A stretch of 64,000 nt of DNA from Pseudisothecium myosuroides (taxonomy: Eukaryota > Streptophyta > Bryopsida > Hypnales > Lembophyllaceae): positions 4,030,001 through 4,094,000 of the forward strand of contig OX637293.1 of the NCBI GenBank assembly GCA_951799445.1, given 5' to 3'. Position 1 is the stretch's first letter. The number at the start of each line of letters is the position of its first letter. Both the position numbers and the translations under genes were made by a program. Shown here piece by piece: positions 23,456 to 35,759 of the stretch. Under the pieces are notes generated by a model. The model made no database searches, had not been told where the DNA came from, and saw nothing but the letters and a program-made list of their open reading frames with translations.

Positions 23456-24440
23456 TACTAATTCAAATTCCTTCCCATCAAATGGTTCATAAATATATTT
23501 ACAATTAGTGAGATACCATGCAAAAAGTTAAAATTATCCAAAAAAACTTGAAAGTCATCTTCTCTTTAGACTAATTCAAATTCCTTCCCATCAAATGGTT
23601 CATGAATCGAATATATTTACAATTAGTGAGATTCCACGCAAAAAATTAAAATTATCCAAAAAAACTTGAAAGTCATCTTCTCTTTAGTCTTCAGTTTGCT
23701 TCTAATCCTAAATTGCATTTGAGTTTTTAATTGGCTTTGTTTCTTCTGGAATGAACAAGGCACAATTGCATGGAATCTGATCACATAGGCTTTTTTTCTT
23801 CCTAAATAGAGGCTAAGCTCCCACCTTCCTTGCAAAAAGAGATCACCCACAAATTTCACACCTCAAATTGTACAATATTTCTTCTAGAATGAACAAGTCA
23901 CAATTGCAGGGAATCTGATCACATAGGCTTTTTTTCTTCCTAAATAGAGGCTAAGCTCCCACCTTCCTTGCAAAAAGAGATCACCCACAAATTTCACACC
24001 TCAAGTTGTACAATTTTTTTTTGATTCTTTGTGTTTGCAAATTAAAAAAGCTGGGAGTCTATTTAGGAAGAAGAGAAGCTAATATGATAAGATTGCATGC
24101 AATCATGCCGTGTTGTCATTCCAAAAGAAATAGAAGTTGATAAAAAATTCAAATGCAATACAAGATTAGAAGCAAATCAAAGACCAAAGAGAGATTGACT
24201 TTCAAGACTTTTAGGATAACCCTATTGTTTTTGTTTTTTTATTCTGTGTTTGCAAAGAAGGTGGGAGTCTATTTAGGAAGAAGAGAAGCTAATGTAATAA
24301 GATTGCATGCAATCATGCCTTATAGTCATTTCAAAAGAAATACAAGTTGATCAAAAATTCAAATGCAATTTAGGATTAGAAGCAAATCAAAGACCAAAGA
24401 GAGAATGACTTTCAAGACTTTTAGGATAACCCTATTGTGT
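23456..24440. repeat. Compound inverted repeat with duplicated arms
   Basis: The left half contains two tandem blocks: a ~115-bp unit (TTCCTTCCCATCAAATGGTTC) twice, then a ~130-bp unit (GGCTTTTTTTCTTCCTAAAT) twice. The right half (24020-24440) holds two ~200-bp units that read as the reverse complement of the left: TCTATTTAGGAAGAAGAG, ATTAGAAGCAAATCAAAGACC and TGACTTTCAAGACTTTTAGG match CCTAAATAGA, GCTTCTAATCC and CTTGAAAGTCAT of the left arm. A transcript of either strand would fold into a long imperfect hairpin. Confidence 0.8.
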
Positions 24441-25001
24441 TACTTCAACTTTAAAACTAGAAACATTCAATTGCAATAACTCATTGAATTGTTAGATTTA
24501 AAAAAAATTTGAAATGGAGGAGAAAGATAACTTATAAGGCTTCATTTTCTAAGTTTAAATCAAAACCCAAAATGGGTACTTTGAGAAGTTACACCCAAGT
24601 TTGACCAAAGCAAATCCACTATTTGAATGCGGCGACCTTACGAGGAGCATAACGTTATGTTCTTAAGAGGAGCATAATAACGACCTTGAGATTCAACTCG
24701 AATGTTAAAACACGTGAAAACAACTCAGAAGCAGTAGAACCCATGTACAAAAACCTCATGCCATTATTCTCGCAGTGAACCACAAGAACTCACTGAAAAC
24801 TCAACACCAATTACATTACAATAAAAAATTTACAACTTGACCAATGAAACATTCTGCAACGTCAACTCAAGCACTAACTTTCTGCGGGTGCAAATTCACA
24901 CAATATCTCTCTAGCGGGACTTTGTCGAGCGATCAATTCCTCAAGAGACCGAAGCCGCAACTGCGGACTCTCCCATCAACTGTAAAGCCTCAAGTTGCCT
25001 G
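24441..25001. other. 3' flank of PAN3
   Basis: This stretch should hold the PAN3 3' UTR (the stop codon lies at 25004-25002 on the minus strand). The plus-strand open frame at 24844-25188 overlaps the last PAN3 exon in antisense and is not taken as a gene. Nothing else is recognised. Confidence 0.5.
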
Positions 25002-28000
25002 CTACCTCTGGGTCAGGCGCCCAGGTGATTGCATTAGCATGCTCTGCGGCAGTGCTTGCCTTGCTTTGTCTCCGGATGCCTACAATCCAACAGTAAACAT
25101 GAAATACCAAGTCAGTGAGTGTCAAGGTAGAGAGGACAGTAAAACGTTTAGTGACCTGATCCCGACCCCTGTTACCAAATGCAACTAATCTCTTCCAATA
25201 CTCTGTTGGCCTTCAATTTGCAATGTAAGCAGGACTTGGCTAAACGTCTACAGCCACTAATCTCTTTCACTAAAATCAATTGGCCTTCAATTTGCAATGT
25301 AAGCAGGACTTGGCTAAACATCTATGGCCACTAATCTCTTTCACTACACTCAGTTGGCCTTCAATTTGCAATGTAAGCAGGACTTAGCTAAATGTCTACG
25401 GCCACTGATCTTTGAGTTAAAATAAGGTGGTTAATATCCCTCCAATAGTTTGTGTACAACCTCCCGTTGAGAGAAAAAGAATTTGGTCTCAAGAAGTTTG
25501 ACTCTTCTAGTACCCAAAGTGATCCATCCATTATCAAAAAAAAAAAAAAAAAGAAAAGTGATCCATTCACAGCCTTAATAAAAGTTTCCCGATGAAAGCA
25601 CACTACTACATGTGTAAACGTGAAGCGAACAGTATTCCTTTCCCTTACCGGTGAGCTTCACCATGTAGCAAATGAGAAGCTTCGAAGGTTATGGAGTCAT
25701 TAGTTCAAAAAAGAGCAAATTACACTGAGAATGCATGGAGCAGTGAGAAGACTGCAGAAGGGGGCTGAAAGGGAATACAGATAAGGGACAAACATACCCT
25801 GACAAGAAGTTCTTGGTAGACACTTTCAAGGCACCGCTTCAAGTCGGCATACGAGGCTATGAGCATTGACCGCTCATCACGACTCAACAAAATGATCTTC
25901 TCCGGAACTCCGGCATCCAACTGTGCAGATGAACAACAGAAACATGATCACAGGAACCCACAGATAGTTGACAATCCAAGCCATACAGGAGAGGAGAGGA
26001 GAGGACTTCAAACAGCGTTATCAATAAATTTACATTGTTTCAGGAAGTTCCAGACAGCATCATAAAGAGAATTTAACCCTGTAAAATTCTTTATGAAATG
26101 TCTTAACCCTGTGACGCTGCAGCAGCCAATTATTAGCTGATGGACTTTGTGAGGGAGGTGTTTGAACATGTTTTTTGAGAAAGATGTTTACATATAGTTG
26201 AATATTTGACTATTCTACATAAGAGATGCTTGATTCACAGATCATAGTGTATTTTGACATCTTCTAGGTCCTAGCTCTTAATGTGAATTTGAGCATTGAA
26301 ATGATATTTTTGGGAGTTTGAGTTCAACTAATGAAATGAAGCCAATGAAGTGTAGTTTCTACTCCAACTTGAAATTTTGAACTTTGGGCTTAAAACACAG
26401 TGAGTTGATCTATTATAGAAACGTTTTAAAACTCCATGATATTCTAAACTATAATATACATCTGTGGAGAAAATTTCAGAATTCTTGACAGTATATTGTA
26501 TTTGATATGAATTTCCTTTAGGTTTCCTAAAATAAATCAAAATAATTTCAAACTATCACAAAAAATCTGAAATTATTTTTGTAGAAGGCCTGTGATTTCA
26601 AATCTGAAAAATAACCATAGAAAATTTCAATAACAAATAGTAAAAAATGAACACATACAAAATAAAAGGATCTTCAAGTGCAAATCTGTGGTCGTAGGCC
26701 CGTTCTTTCAGGGTTAAAGTTCCCGAAACAGTCTGGTTTTACTATAAAACCATTTACGAATAAGAACGCTTAACAAAGACCCTGGATGTGGATTGTGTTC
26801 TCTTAAGAAACACTAACGATACGTAGTATTAAATTTCAGGCACATTAAGGAACAATTTGGAGGCAAGAATTGAAGCACACTACATTTATTTGTGTGATGA
26901 CGGACAAGAAGATTGATTCAGAACTCAATAATAGAAGATTCTGTACCTTGTTAAGACATTCGACAATATGGCCCCAATCAATAACTGGTGTCCCTTCCTC
27001 TGACGTCTGCAACCAGATAAACAGGGCTCATCAAATTCAAGTGGCGTGAAGGAGCCAATACCTTTAAAATTGACATTCGATAACATTGACATCTGTACAG
27101 AACAGGTATTTTCGTAAACTTAGACCATTTCAGGAACCTTTAGACAACATCATGCAGAGAATCGTCCCCATGATTCATATGGCGTCTTCCTATGGTCAGG
27201 GATCACATGAAGGCCTCTCAAGGTGTTCACACTGTCCAAGAGTTTTTGGAGCAATCTATTATTGCTGAAAACCTTGTAATATGCACGATCCTTTTCTCAA
27301 ACATCAGGGAGCGAACAGCCAAGTCAGGGGTAAACCTGGTGAAAGACGAAGTCCCTGAACAATTTGAGCAAATAGCGGTCACCAGTTTCTGACCACCCTG
27401 GATCCATGTCGTTCTCAGGCCTCTCGTTCATCATCCCCAATTTCACAAGAATGCGTAAGAGACGCCCGTTCTCTGTCTCTTTGCTCAATTCATTCATCAT
27501 TTCGTCATTCTGCATATGAACATTCTCGATCTGCACACATTGAACAACCAAGTGAACAGTCTGTTTGGACGTCCACCAATATCTTATCCCAAGCATGAGC
27601 AAGAGCAAGCCATATACTTTCTATAATCCTAACTACAGTTCACCTGACTACGAGTGTGTTATTTAATATAAAACTTAGATATTACGTCCAGGACAAAATG
27701 AATTCTTTCCACGAAAAGACAATATGAACGAATAAAGGGATATCAAAAAGCTTAGACCTCACTGAACATGCGGTCTGCTAAAACAGTGTGCAGTTGTCGA
27801 ATACTGCTGATACCCCCTCCCTCTGCCTTCTCAGGAGACGAGGCCAACAAAGCCTGGGTGATTCGAACTAGGTCAGACGAATAATGAGACCCCATGAACT
27901 CCAATGACGCATTTGCGGTTGACCCACATGCAAGGGCAAGTATTAAACGCCCACACCCTGCCAAGTCTTCTCTCTGCAATGTCCAAAAGCAGAAAGTTTC

Positions 28001-31000
28001 TAATCAAATTGGGAAAAGTGCCTGGATCTGCAAGTAAGTTGAGAAAATTACATCCAAGAGTGTCCTCTAAACTTAAGCTAAATATATCTGCAACAAAATG
28101 AACCAACAGAAAGAGGAAATCACCCTCTGCAATTTTGAACGATAGAAAAAGTTTTGGAAGCTAGTAGTCATACAACCGACTACTAGCTTCCAAAACGAAC
28201 TTTACATTTAAGTTCCGGCACTTGGGGGATAAAAGCATCCAATCCATCAGCAAAGACTTACTTGGAAAATCCGAGGATCATCCGCTGGGTCACCGTGGAG
28301 AACATCCAGGATACCAACACTAGAAACGCGAATTCGGCCTTTACTAGTCAAAATGACTTTCGATGGATGCAACCCCCCTGGACGGAAATATAGACCAGCA
28401 CCATGCACAGTCCGAAGGACAGTTGCCAATTGCACCAAGTAGCTCCAAAGCTGTTCTTCGTTCGCCTGCAACCAAGTCCAGCAGCAGTATATACTTGAAC
28501 AGGGCACCGAGATGATATACAAGGAAACAGGGAGAGCACGATTCAAACTTCGACCAATCAAAAAAGCACAAAAATCTCAAATTTAATCTCAAAAAACGGA
28601 AATTCCAGCTAATTCACAATGCTTCCAGTATAAACTAGGGCCATTCTCAATACAGGATTACTTGTGTATGAAATGTGACCTACCGTTAAATGTACAACTC
28701 CGCTTGCTTGCTCCTGTTGCAAATGCATTGCTTGAAGGGTGAAAGCAGCAGGATAATAGTCATGCACAAAGAACAAAGCTGCCGTATCCTCTACTTCCCG
28801 ACTTACAAAGGACTCTCGGATGGCAACTATGTGCGGATGCCGAGCAAAAGGTGCCCAACGCTCCACAGCTTCAACAGCTGTCGTAGCCAGCTCGGCCGTG
28901 GGTATTACCTGCACAATGCGCACGACTGAAACTGTGTATGTCATAGAAGCAAGAAAAGTTTCTCACTGGTAGGACCGACAAAACGATCCACTAACCTCGA
29001 TAGTTATACAGATTCCGAGTATTTCCAAAACAGTCTCAAACCACCACTAGTATAAGCCACCCACACAAAGAGGTATTCAAGAAAACCTAGCCACCCAAAC
29101 CCCTTAGCGCTCCGAAGTCAATATTCTGGACGATGAACAGGGTGTTTCAGGGCAACGGTTTTTTCCCAAATTCATCCAACGTACTACTTGAATCCTTTAA
29201 AGACAGCCTTCCTTTAATACAGTTTGAAGATATTGAGGTATACAATATATAATTGCGCAAAGATATAAGGAAAAATGCGCGAAAATTCCCAAAAGGATTC
29301 AGGCGTTAACGGGTTAAACCCTGTCAAATGCAACACCATTTTAAGCCATCTTCTAAAATAAAACCCGCCAATTGAAATGGTTTTCTACTGGTGCACGTAG
29401 ACACGGCAACTGCATTTGTAAGCTATACATGAATAGGAGTGTCACATCACAGAGCAGTTCATCGACATCTGATGTGAGCAAGCTTATTACCGGAATGCAG
29501 GATGTTAAGCCCAATAAAACGAGTACTTAGCAGCATTCAACAATGTAACTCAAAAGGCCTGCATAAAACTCATCCGCCTGAAATCAATACTTTCAGAGAG
29601 ATGAAATTACCTGGCGGCTATCGATCCGTCGAATGGCGTACGCTTGACCATCGGAAGAAGAGATCCCTTTGAAGATCATCGTCCTCACACCAAATGAGGT
29701 GCTTGGAATTTCATCTTCCCGAATTACATCCTCCAAGGGAAACAGAGAATGGAACCGTTGCACCATCTCCGGTAGGTCAACCAAATCTTGCTCAGGGTCC
29801 AGCTGCCAACTCAACAATGCATCAGCATTAGATTCCACCTCTTCAATCAAATATAATACCGACTCTTTCCTCAGACAACCACAACTACAACAATACAACT
29901 TATTACAGAGGCACAAATCTGCAATATAGGGCAGGTTTATCAATAAACCTGCACCTACTCCTTGCACAGCAAACTGCTAAACAAGCACGAAGAACGTATC
30001 GGGTTTTAAACCCTACAGGACCAAGGATTAATACAGTAAATATTATTGAATTGATCGTATTGTGAAAACTACAATTCGGAAGGGGCAAAACTTTTTATCA
30101 CCTCAATTAGCGAAGAACATTGAAATTGTTGGCCAAAACATAAATAGAACTAGACAAAAGAAAGTCCCTATATGATCTGATCATAATTAAAGAATAAAAT
30201 GAAGTCTAGTTTGGGCATCTTGGTCCTTTAGGGGTCAAAGCAAAAATGTATGTGAATTCGACCATGAGGCAACACTTTGAAGGCTTCCCAAACCATGAGT
30301 AGTCCAGGGGCCATTCACAAGCGCTATACGCTTGTGGAATGGGGCATTAATAAACCCATGTTCGATGATATAGTACCTGGGCATGAATCAAGGAGTGACG
30401 ACGTCGGAGCTCCTCACGTAGATGATCCGGAATGAACCGTGACCCAAAGGGTGCAGTGCCAGCTGGGAGCTGGCCCCTCACAGAACGTGATTCATTGCGC
30501 CCACCAGGAGAGCCAAATGCATGCGACAAACTGCTGATGCCTTGACCGGGACCTAAGAAATAAGTCGCTCCTCCATGTGTTGCAGCTGCAACTGGAGACA
30601 CACCAGAAACTGGAGACGGTGATCTCATAGATGGCAGCCTTGGCTGGCTTAATCCAGTACCAGAAAGAGTTCGTTGTCCCTGCACACAACTGCCTCAAAA
30701 TGAGAAACACGAAGGCTTCCATAAGGTTCTATAGCTAGTGTGTGTATCATAAAATTGACAAAGGTTGATCATTGAGGTTTCTCACGCCAGTTTTATCTGC
30801 TTAGGACCCCAATTAAGCAAGAGAAGGAAACCAGAGAAGGAAACTGCAGTCAACAGTAATAGCAACTACTTTCCCGACGGGTCAACAGGGTATCCCTCAC
30901 ATAGAACAACTCCTATCATAAAATGAGTTACAATTTATCAACCTTGAACACGGAAAGTCTGAGTTGAAGACCTGAGAGTGTTGCTGCTGAAAGTGTTGCG

Positions 31001-34000
31001 ACTGCTGCTGTTGCTGCTGTTGCTGCATTCTTTGCCGCATTTGCTGTTGCTGAAGTACCTGTAGTTGCATCTGCTGCTGCATTTGTGCCTGGTCGAGCCA
31101 GAATTAATACTTATGACGTGATCACGATTTGAAATTAGAAAGATGATGTCAATTGCACAATTACCAACTACAGGAACCGAGCTTCTCTTAGACGGGCAAG
31201 ACCCCCGTGTGACAAAAGTCGTCCTAAATAGCCTACTCTATTGCCCTTCAAGAAAAGAATAAAATTCGGTATACTTAAGAGTACCTGCTGGTGCTGATGG
31301 TGTTGTTTGAGAGATGACTGAGACACAGCAGTTGGTTGCTGCTGTGGACTTTGAGCCAGCTGAGGTGACTGCTGAGGACCACTGGGTTCGTTGGATTGCA
31401 CAGAGAGCTGATCAGACTCACGTCTTTCCGGGGAAAGAAGCAGGTGTTCTTGCCCTTGTTTGTCATTTGAAAGCGTTAACGACGATGGCAAAGAGCCACT
31501 GGCCTCTAAACCCAGAAGTTGAGACTTCTCAGGAGTCTGAGCGCCTAAACTTTGAGCATGTCGAATTGTGTATGGTGGTGATTGGGATTGTTGCTGCAGT
31601 CAATCAGAGGCCAGGTGGGTCAATACTGAGATATATCTGAAAATGATTGAGGTCATGCAAGAATCAATCAAAAACTACCACTCGAATTTCACCGAGAACA
31701 GCAAAAGCGCAAGTACCTCAGATTGTGAACTCAGCATTTGTTGCTGCTGCTTTTCAGGAGTTTGAGTTCTCTGAGGTGGACGTAGCGTATACGGCGATGA
31801 CTGGCCAGAAAAAGCCTGATGCTGAACCTAAAGACAAAATCCAAAAGTCACAAAAGGTCCACTACGTAAACATGATACACATGTATTTCAGTAAAAAACA
31901 GATAAGATATTTAAGCACGCGATTGATTAGGCAGTCAACTATTGAGCAGCCTAGGGAAAACCTAAATAACATGAGCAAATACCTGCTGCTGCTGCAGTTG
32001 CATATTTTGCATGTGCTGTTGTAGTTGTGCCCTGACAGAGGATGGAGACGGTAGGCCACCACCATAATTGTGAGAAAAAGAAGAACTGCTACCCACTTGT
32101 AAGACTCCACTTCCATCCCCAACAATTCCCATACTAGCCATGGCATCTGGAGCAGGGAGTACTGAGAGACCCCCACTACCCCCAACCCTGGCCAACAAGA
32201 CCGTGTTTCGTAAACATCGCTAGGAAGAGAAATTTCGGTCACAATATAAACTTTCGGACCATGTCATGTCACATCATTTCAGCCTAGAAAGAAACCAGAC
32301 CAACAACATATCCAAGTACCGAGGCATTAGATACAAAACGTATGTTAACATGTGCCACGACCAAGCATGAAGGCATGTCCCTCAGTGACCAAGTAGTAAA
32401 GTCATATCTGTCACGAAGTTGTCTCTATCATCGATTGCTGAAAGATTGCTGATCGATAAAATCACGGAAAGGTCTTTCACAATCAATAATCAGACACTCA
32501 CCTCGCCAAGAACGCTGGATTTGGAGGAGACATAGCGGTCATGCCAAGTGCAGGATCATCGCCGTCAGGCAAACGAAACGAAGGTATAACCATAGGCACC
32601 TCCATTCCCATGTACTGGTTATTGCTGAGGACATTTCCACCCATGCTACGAGCTGCAGCAGCAAGCATGTGGGCTTGGGCTTGAGCTTGAGCTTGAGCCT
32701 GAGCTTGAGCAGCAGCTTGATGTTGCAATTGCTGCTGAAGCGGTGACAACTGTTGCCTGATTTGAGGCTGTGGTTGACCTCCTAATGCCGTCAGGGACTG
32801 ACTAGCCGGTTGCAAGGCCCTACCCATACTGCCACTTGTTGCTCCAGTCAGAAGGTGCTGCCTTGATCTAGGTACAAAAGGGGCGGCACTAACCGCTGAG
32901 GCCACTGACCCACCTGATGGCACAAAAGGGGCTGCATTGGCACTACCAATGCTCGCTCCTTGAATAGGTGGAGGTGTGGATCCATTCGAGCTTCCGCCGT
33001 GTCCAGAAGGAACGAAAGGCTGTGCATTCAGCAAAGAATTGCTGAATGTGGAGGAAAGTGTAGTGACAGTGGAGACGGAGTCTGAATTCGGAGAACCGTC
33101 GGCCTCTGTGGCCAGAGATGCTGAGCTTGTTTGGGTATCAACAACAGATTTCTGACCTGAGGATGCATGGGGCACGTCATTTGCTGTCGGAGAAGTCGAA
33201 ACTGAAGCACTAACTGTGAAAGTGGCTTGTGAAGTCACCGAAATACTTTTTCCAGGGGTCACACCGCCCCAAGCGCTCAAAGAGGCCCTCTGAGCCGCTG
33301 CAACAGCTGCCGGGACAAATGCTGGAGCAGACACCGGTAGCCGGTTGTTCCTGATTGCAGCTGCATAGAGGGTGAATATAAATCACATCATTCTTAAGAT
33401 TCGCACCAAAAGATTCAAATACTCTAAGTCATTTTCAGATATGAACTCTAGTCGTGTTTGATAGATAGTCTCCGATCTACCATGCGTACATCGTGTCACA
33501 ATAGAAACGAGCTCATCCACCCATGCAATCCATAGAATCACGATGATCGAAGGGTGGTAGTTTTAAATGAATACTAGGTTGTTGATACTCTTTACACATA
33601 TCTAATAGCAATGCCGATTAGTTTCGTTCGGACAATTTTACCAGCTGTCCCAGGGCTAAGAGAAGTTGATGTTGTGGAAGGCCAAGATGAATACACCACA
33701 GAGGCTGGCACGATGCTAGAGGTGGTTGAGGAGGCAGAAGGAGGCCTGCAGAAGCTCAGAAAACTAGCCGTCAGTACAACCTCTAGTGCATATAACTCCG
33801 CCTGATGATATAACACATTTAGAAGTCAAATCTTTTACTAGTAGAACAACCAAAGCAAGCTTATATGGCAAATTCATTCTAGGAGCCATAATGTGATCAA
33901 GGGGACATAATAATCAATAGAACTAAAATCACTTGCTGGATTCCACAGATCACACAGAAATTGGAGTAAAGTGAAAGTAAAAAGTTCAGAGAAATGTCTG

Positions 34001-35759
34001 ACATGGGATGGAAATTCAGACATCAAGCAAAGATTTCGAGGGAAGTTGATCATCGGCGTTTGGACAAACAGGTCAGATATGTCTGTCCAAGAATTGGATT
34101 CAAGGACAGAATGCACTCGCTCATTTCCAGGTGCAAAGAAACTCTTGATAGGAGTAGAATACAATATCTTACCCAGCACGAATTACAACTGGAATTTCAT
34201 GGTTGTACTCGCATCCATTTTTCTCGTTCTACAACACCAAGTATAAGATTAATTACCCAAACATAATCACCAATGAGCAGGCTAGTCAGTCTAACAATGT
34301 GATCTCGAAGAAGTCAATTGTTTTATTGTGAACCAAATTCCGCAAACAGGGGTAGTCACAAACCTTGCAGTATCCAGTGAGAAGAAGCTCCTTGCAGGCT
34401 TTCTCACGCTTCGGTACTACAGCCCACCCACCCACCCACGCACCCACATAGACCAATAAGAGTTAGAAGCGAGCATAGTGTAAAGATCCAGCATTCTACC
34501 AGTACAGCATTTAGTACCTGCTTAGTTATGATGGAAAAAGAGAGGTACAGCGCAAGAAACTGGGAGAAAAGAACAACCTGTCACATGCTGCAAACATCCA
34601 AGCAAAGTTCTAAAGTGATCAGGCATCCTGAAAAGAAATCTCTGTGCAATAAAACCTGGTGTGATCCCAGCCAATACATGGCACCAAAGATGATCAACAA
34701 TGATAAACTCTGAGCCTACTTGATTTGAACCTACTACCACTCGCCCAACATCTATATCCCTGTGTTGGTAATAGTTCGAGCACCTTGTAGCACTGTCACT
34801 ACATTGCTTCCAAGATGTAGATATGGAACCCACCAGACTTTCCTGAGGAAGCTCTATCAGCAGGATTGTGAGCGAAGTTGCACTGGTCACCAAAAAAGCA
34901 AGTCCCTGATGTTGCCCAGTAGCGACAAGTGACGTTGCTGCACCGCCCACACACGGGAAAAGAAAATCTCACAATCTGAAACCAGTGTCATTGCATTTAC
35001 AACTAGTCTGTTGTAAATGAAGCAAACTCGGTACCGATACGAATTGAAAAAAGAGGAAGGAACTTCAACTCTGAAAATTGCGGCTGAACAAGAATTTTTT
35101 GGGCATACGTTCGTTGTTGTTTAGGCTAATGAAAACCCTAAACTAGAATAAACGATAAACGACGTGCCCATCTGCAGCAGTTGGATTGCCATCTGAAGCC
35201 ATCAAGCTCAATGTCCTCAATCAGACTACAAAAAAATTTCCTTCACTCGGCAGCTATGATTAGGTTCAATGAACGACTGTCGTAAGCAATAACTGGGAAA
35301 GAGTGCTTCCGTATTGAACTTCACTAATCAAACAGAATCAAAACTGAATTGCAAACTAGAACACTTGTTCGATGTCTCGTACAAATCCCAGGAAAACACA
35401 CTAAAGGGCAGCCTAGTGTTGACTTGATCCCAATAGCAGATTCAAGCCTTAGAGACACACTATCTGATCCCACAAAGTTTCTACCTCTTACACTAATTCA
35501 TATTTTCCCACCAACGCTCTTCCAACTCCACAAAGCTCGAAAAGGCTCTGATAGGGCTACGGCTTTCCTCGCAACCTTGATAACAACAGGGAACCACTAA
35601 GGCAACCAAAATAGCGATTAAGGTCACCTCTCCCCCGGGTCCACAACAAGCTCAACACCAGGAAGGATACCTGCAAATTGCTAGAAAGTCATTCATCGAG
35701 ATACCAAAAGCACAACAAGGAGAATACCTGGCAAGGGGCTTTTGTGGTGAAGCACTCAT
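25002..35759 (-). CDS. PAN3: PAN3, regulatory pseudokinase subunit of the PAN2-PAN3 deadenylase
   Basis: Cytoplasmic poly(A)-shortening cofactor. Nineteen exons, 1172 residues, all phases consistent: 35759-35728, 34937-34834, 34416-34364, 34228-34173, 33745-33642, 33360-32502, 32187-31983, 31821-31717, 31593-31285, 31088-30972, 30679-30377, 29802-29611, 28908-28684, 28465-28262, 27973-27758, 27509-27336, 27006-26947, 25920-25798, 25079-25002. Order: two CCCH fingers (Cys15/24/30-His34 and Cys53/62/69-His73); a low-complexity region with four (A)xPFVP/AFVP motifs resembling PABP-binding PAM2 sites, Gln-Ala runs and poly-Gln; then a pseudokinase from about 750 in which the usual catalytic Lys, HRD and DFG motifs are replaced (AIRRID, GLHPSK, SSVG); a helical linker; and the C-terminal knob ([24 protein letters not shown]). 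The last residues are less certain. Confidence 0.94.
25206..25410. repeat. Three 74-bp tandem copies in the last PAN3 intron
   Basis: TTGGCCTTCAATTTGCAATG followed by TAAGCAGGACTTGGCTAAAC starts at 25206, 25280 and 25354, i.e. exactly 74 bp apart, with CCACTAATCTCTTTCACTA between copies. The units are more than 90% alike by eye, so the expansion is recent. Confidence 0.9.
26103..26717. mobile_element. TTAA-CCC element in a PAN3 intron
   Basis: Left end TTAACCCTGTGACGCTGC; right end read inward TTAACCCTGAAAGAACGGG. The interior shares, in reverse complement, a block (GCTTCATTTCATTAGTTG.ACTCAA) with two copies at about 38579 and 39228. It lies wholly inside the intron between exons 26947-27006 and 25798-25920. 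An additional TTAACCCTGTAAAATTC at 26073 may be an older end. Confidence 0.75.
28152..28195. repeat. Perfect 18-bp hairpin in a PAN3 intron
   Basis: TTTTGGAAGCTAGTAGTC (28152-28169) and GACTACTAGCTTCCAAAA (28178-28195) are exact inverted copies around an 8-nt loop. It lies between the exons 28262-28465 and 27758-27973. It could be a tiny fold-back insertion or a small-RNA precursor; no further evidence is visible. Confidence 0.9.
29097..29317 (-). mobile_element. TTAA-CCC element type A, second copy, in a PAN3 intron
   Basis: Read on the minus strand from 29317 it begins TTAACCCGTTAACGCCTGAA and follows the 5055-5294 element nearly throughout (TTATATCTTTG, GATTCAAGTA, TTCATC and the CGGAG block near the far end). 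The far end has lost the TTAA. It sits in the intron between exons 29611-29802 and 28684-28908. Confidence 0.75.
30006..30238. mobile_element. Short TTAA-CCC element in a PAN3 intron
   Basis: Left TTAAACCCTACAGGACCAAGG; right read inward TTGACCCCTAAAGGACCAAG. The inverted repeats share CCCTA.AGGACCAAG. The right TTAA has one substitution. The element is 233 bp and lies between exons 30377-30679 and 29611-29802. Confidence 0.75.

Noticed and set aside
31314..32024. Overlapping plus-strand frames of 65-125 codons
   Set aside because: Antisense shadows of the glutamine-rich PAN3 exons.
34522..34950. 142-codon minus-strand open frame
   Set aside because: The conserved CCCH finger of PAN3 exon 2 (34937-34834) lies here in a different frame; the long frame is a shadow.
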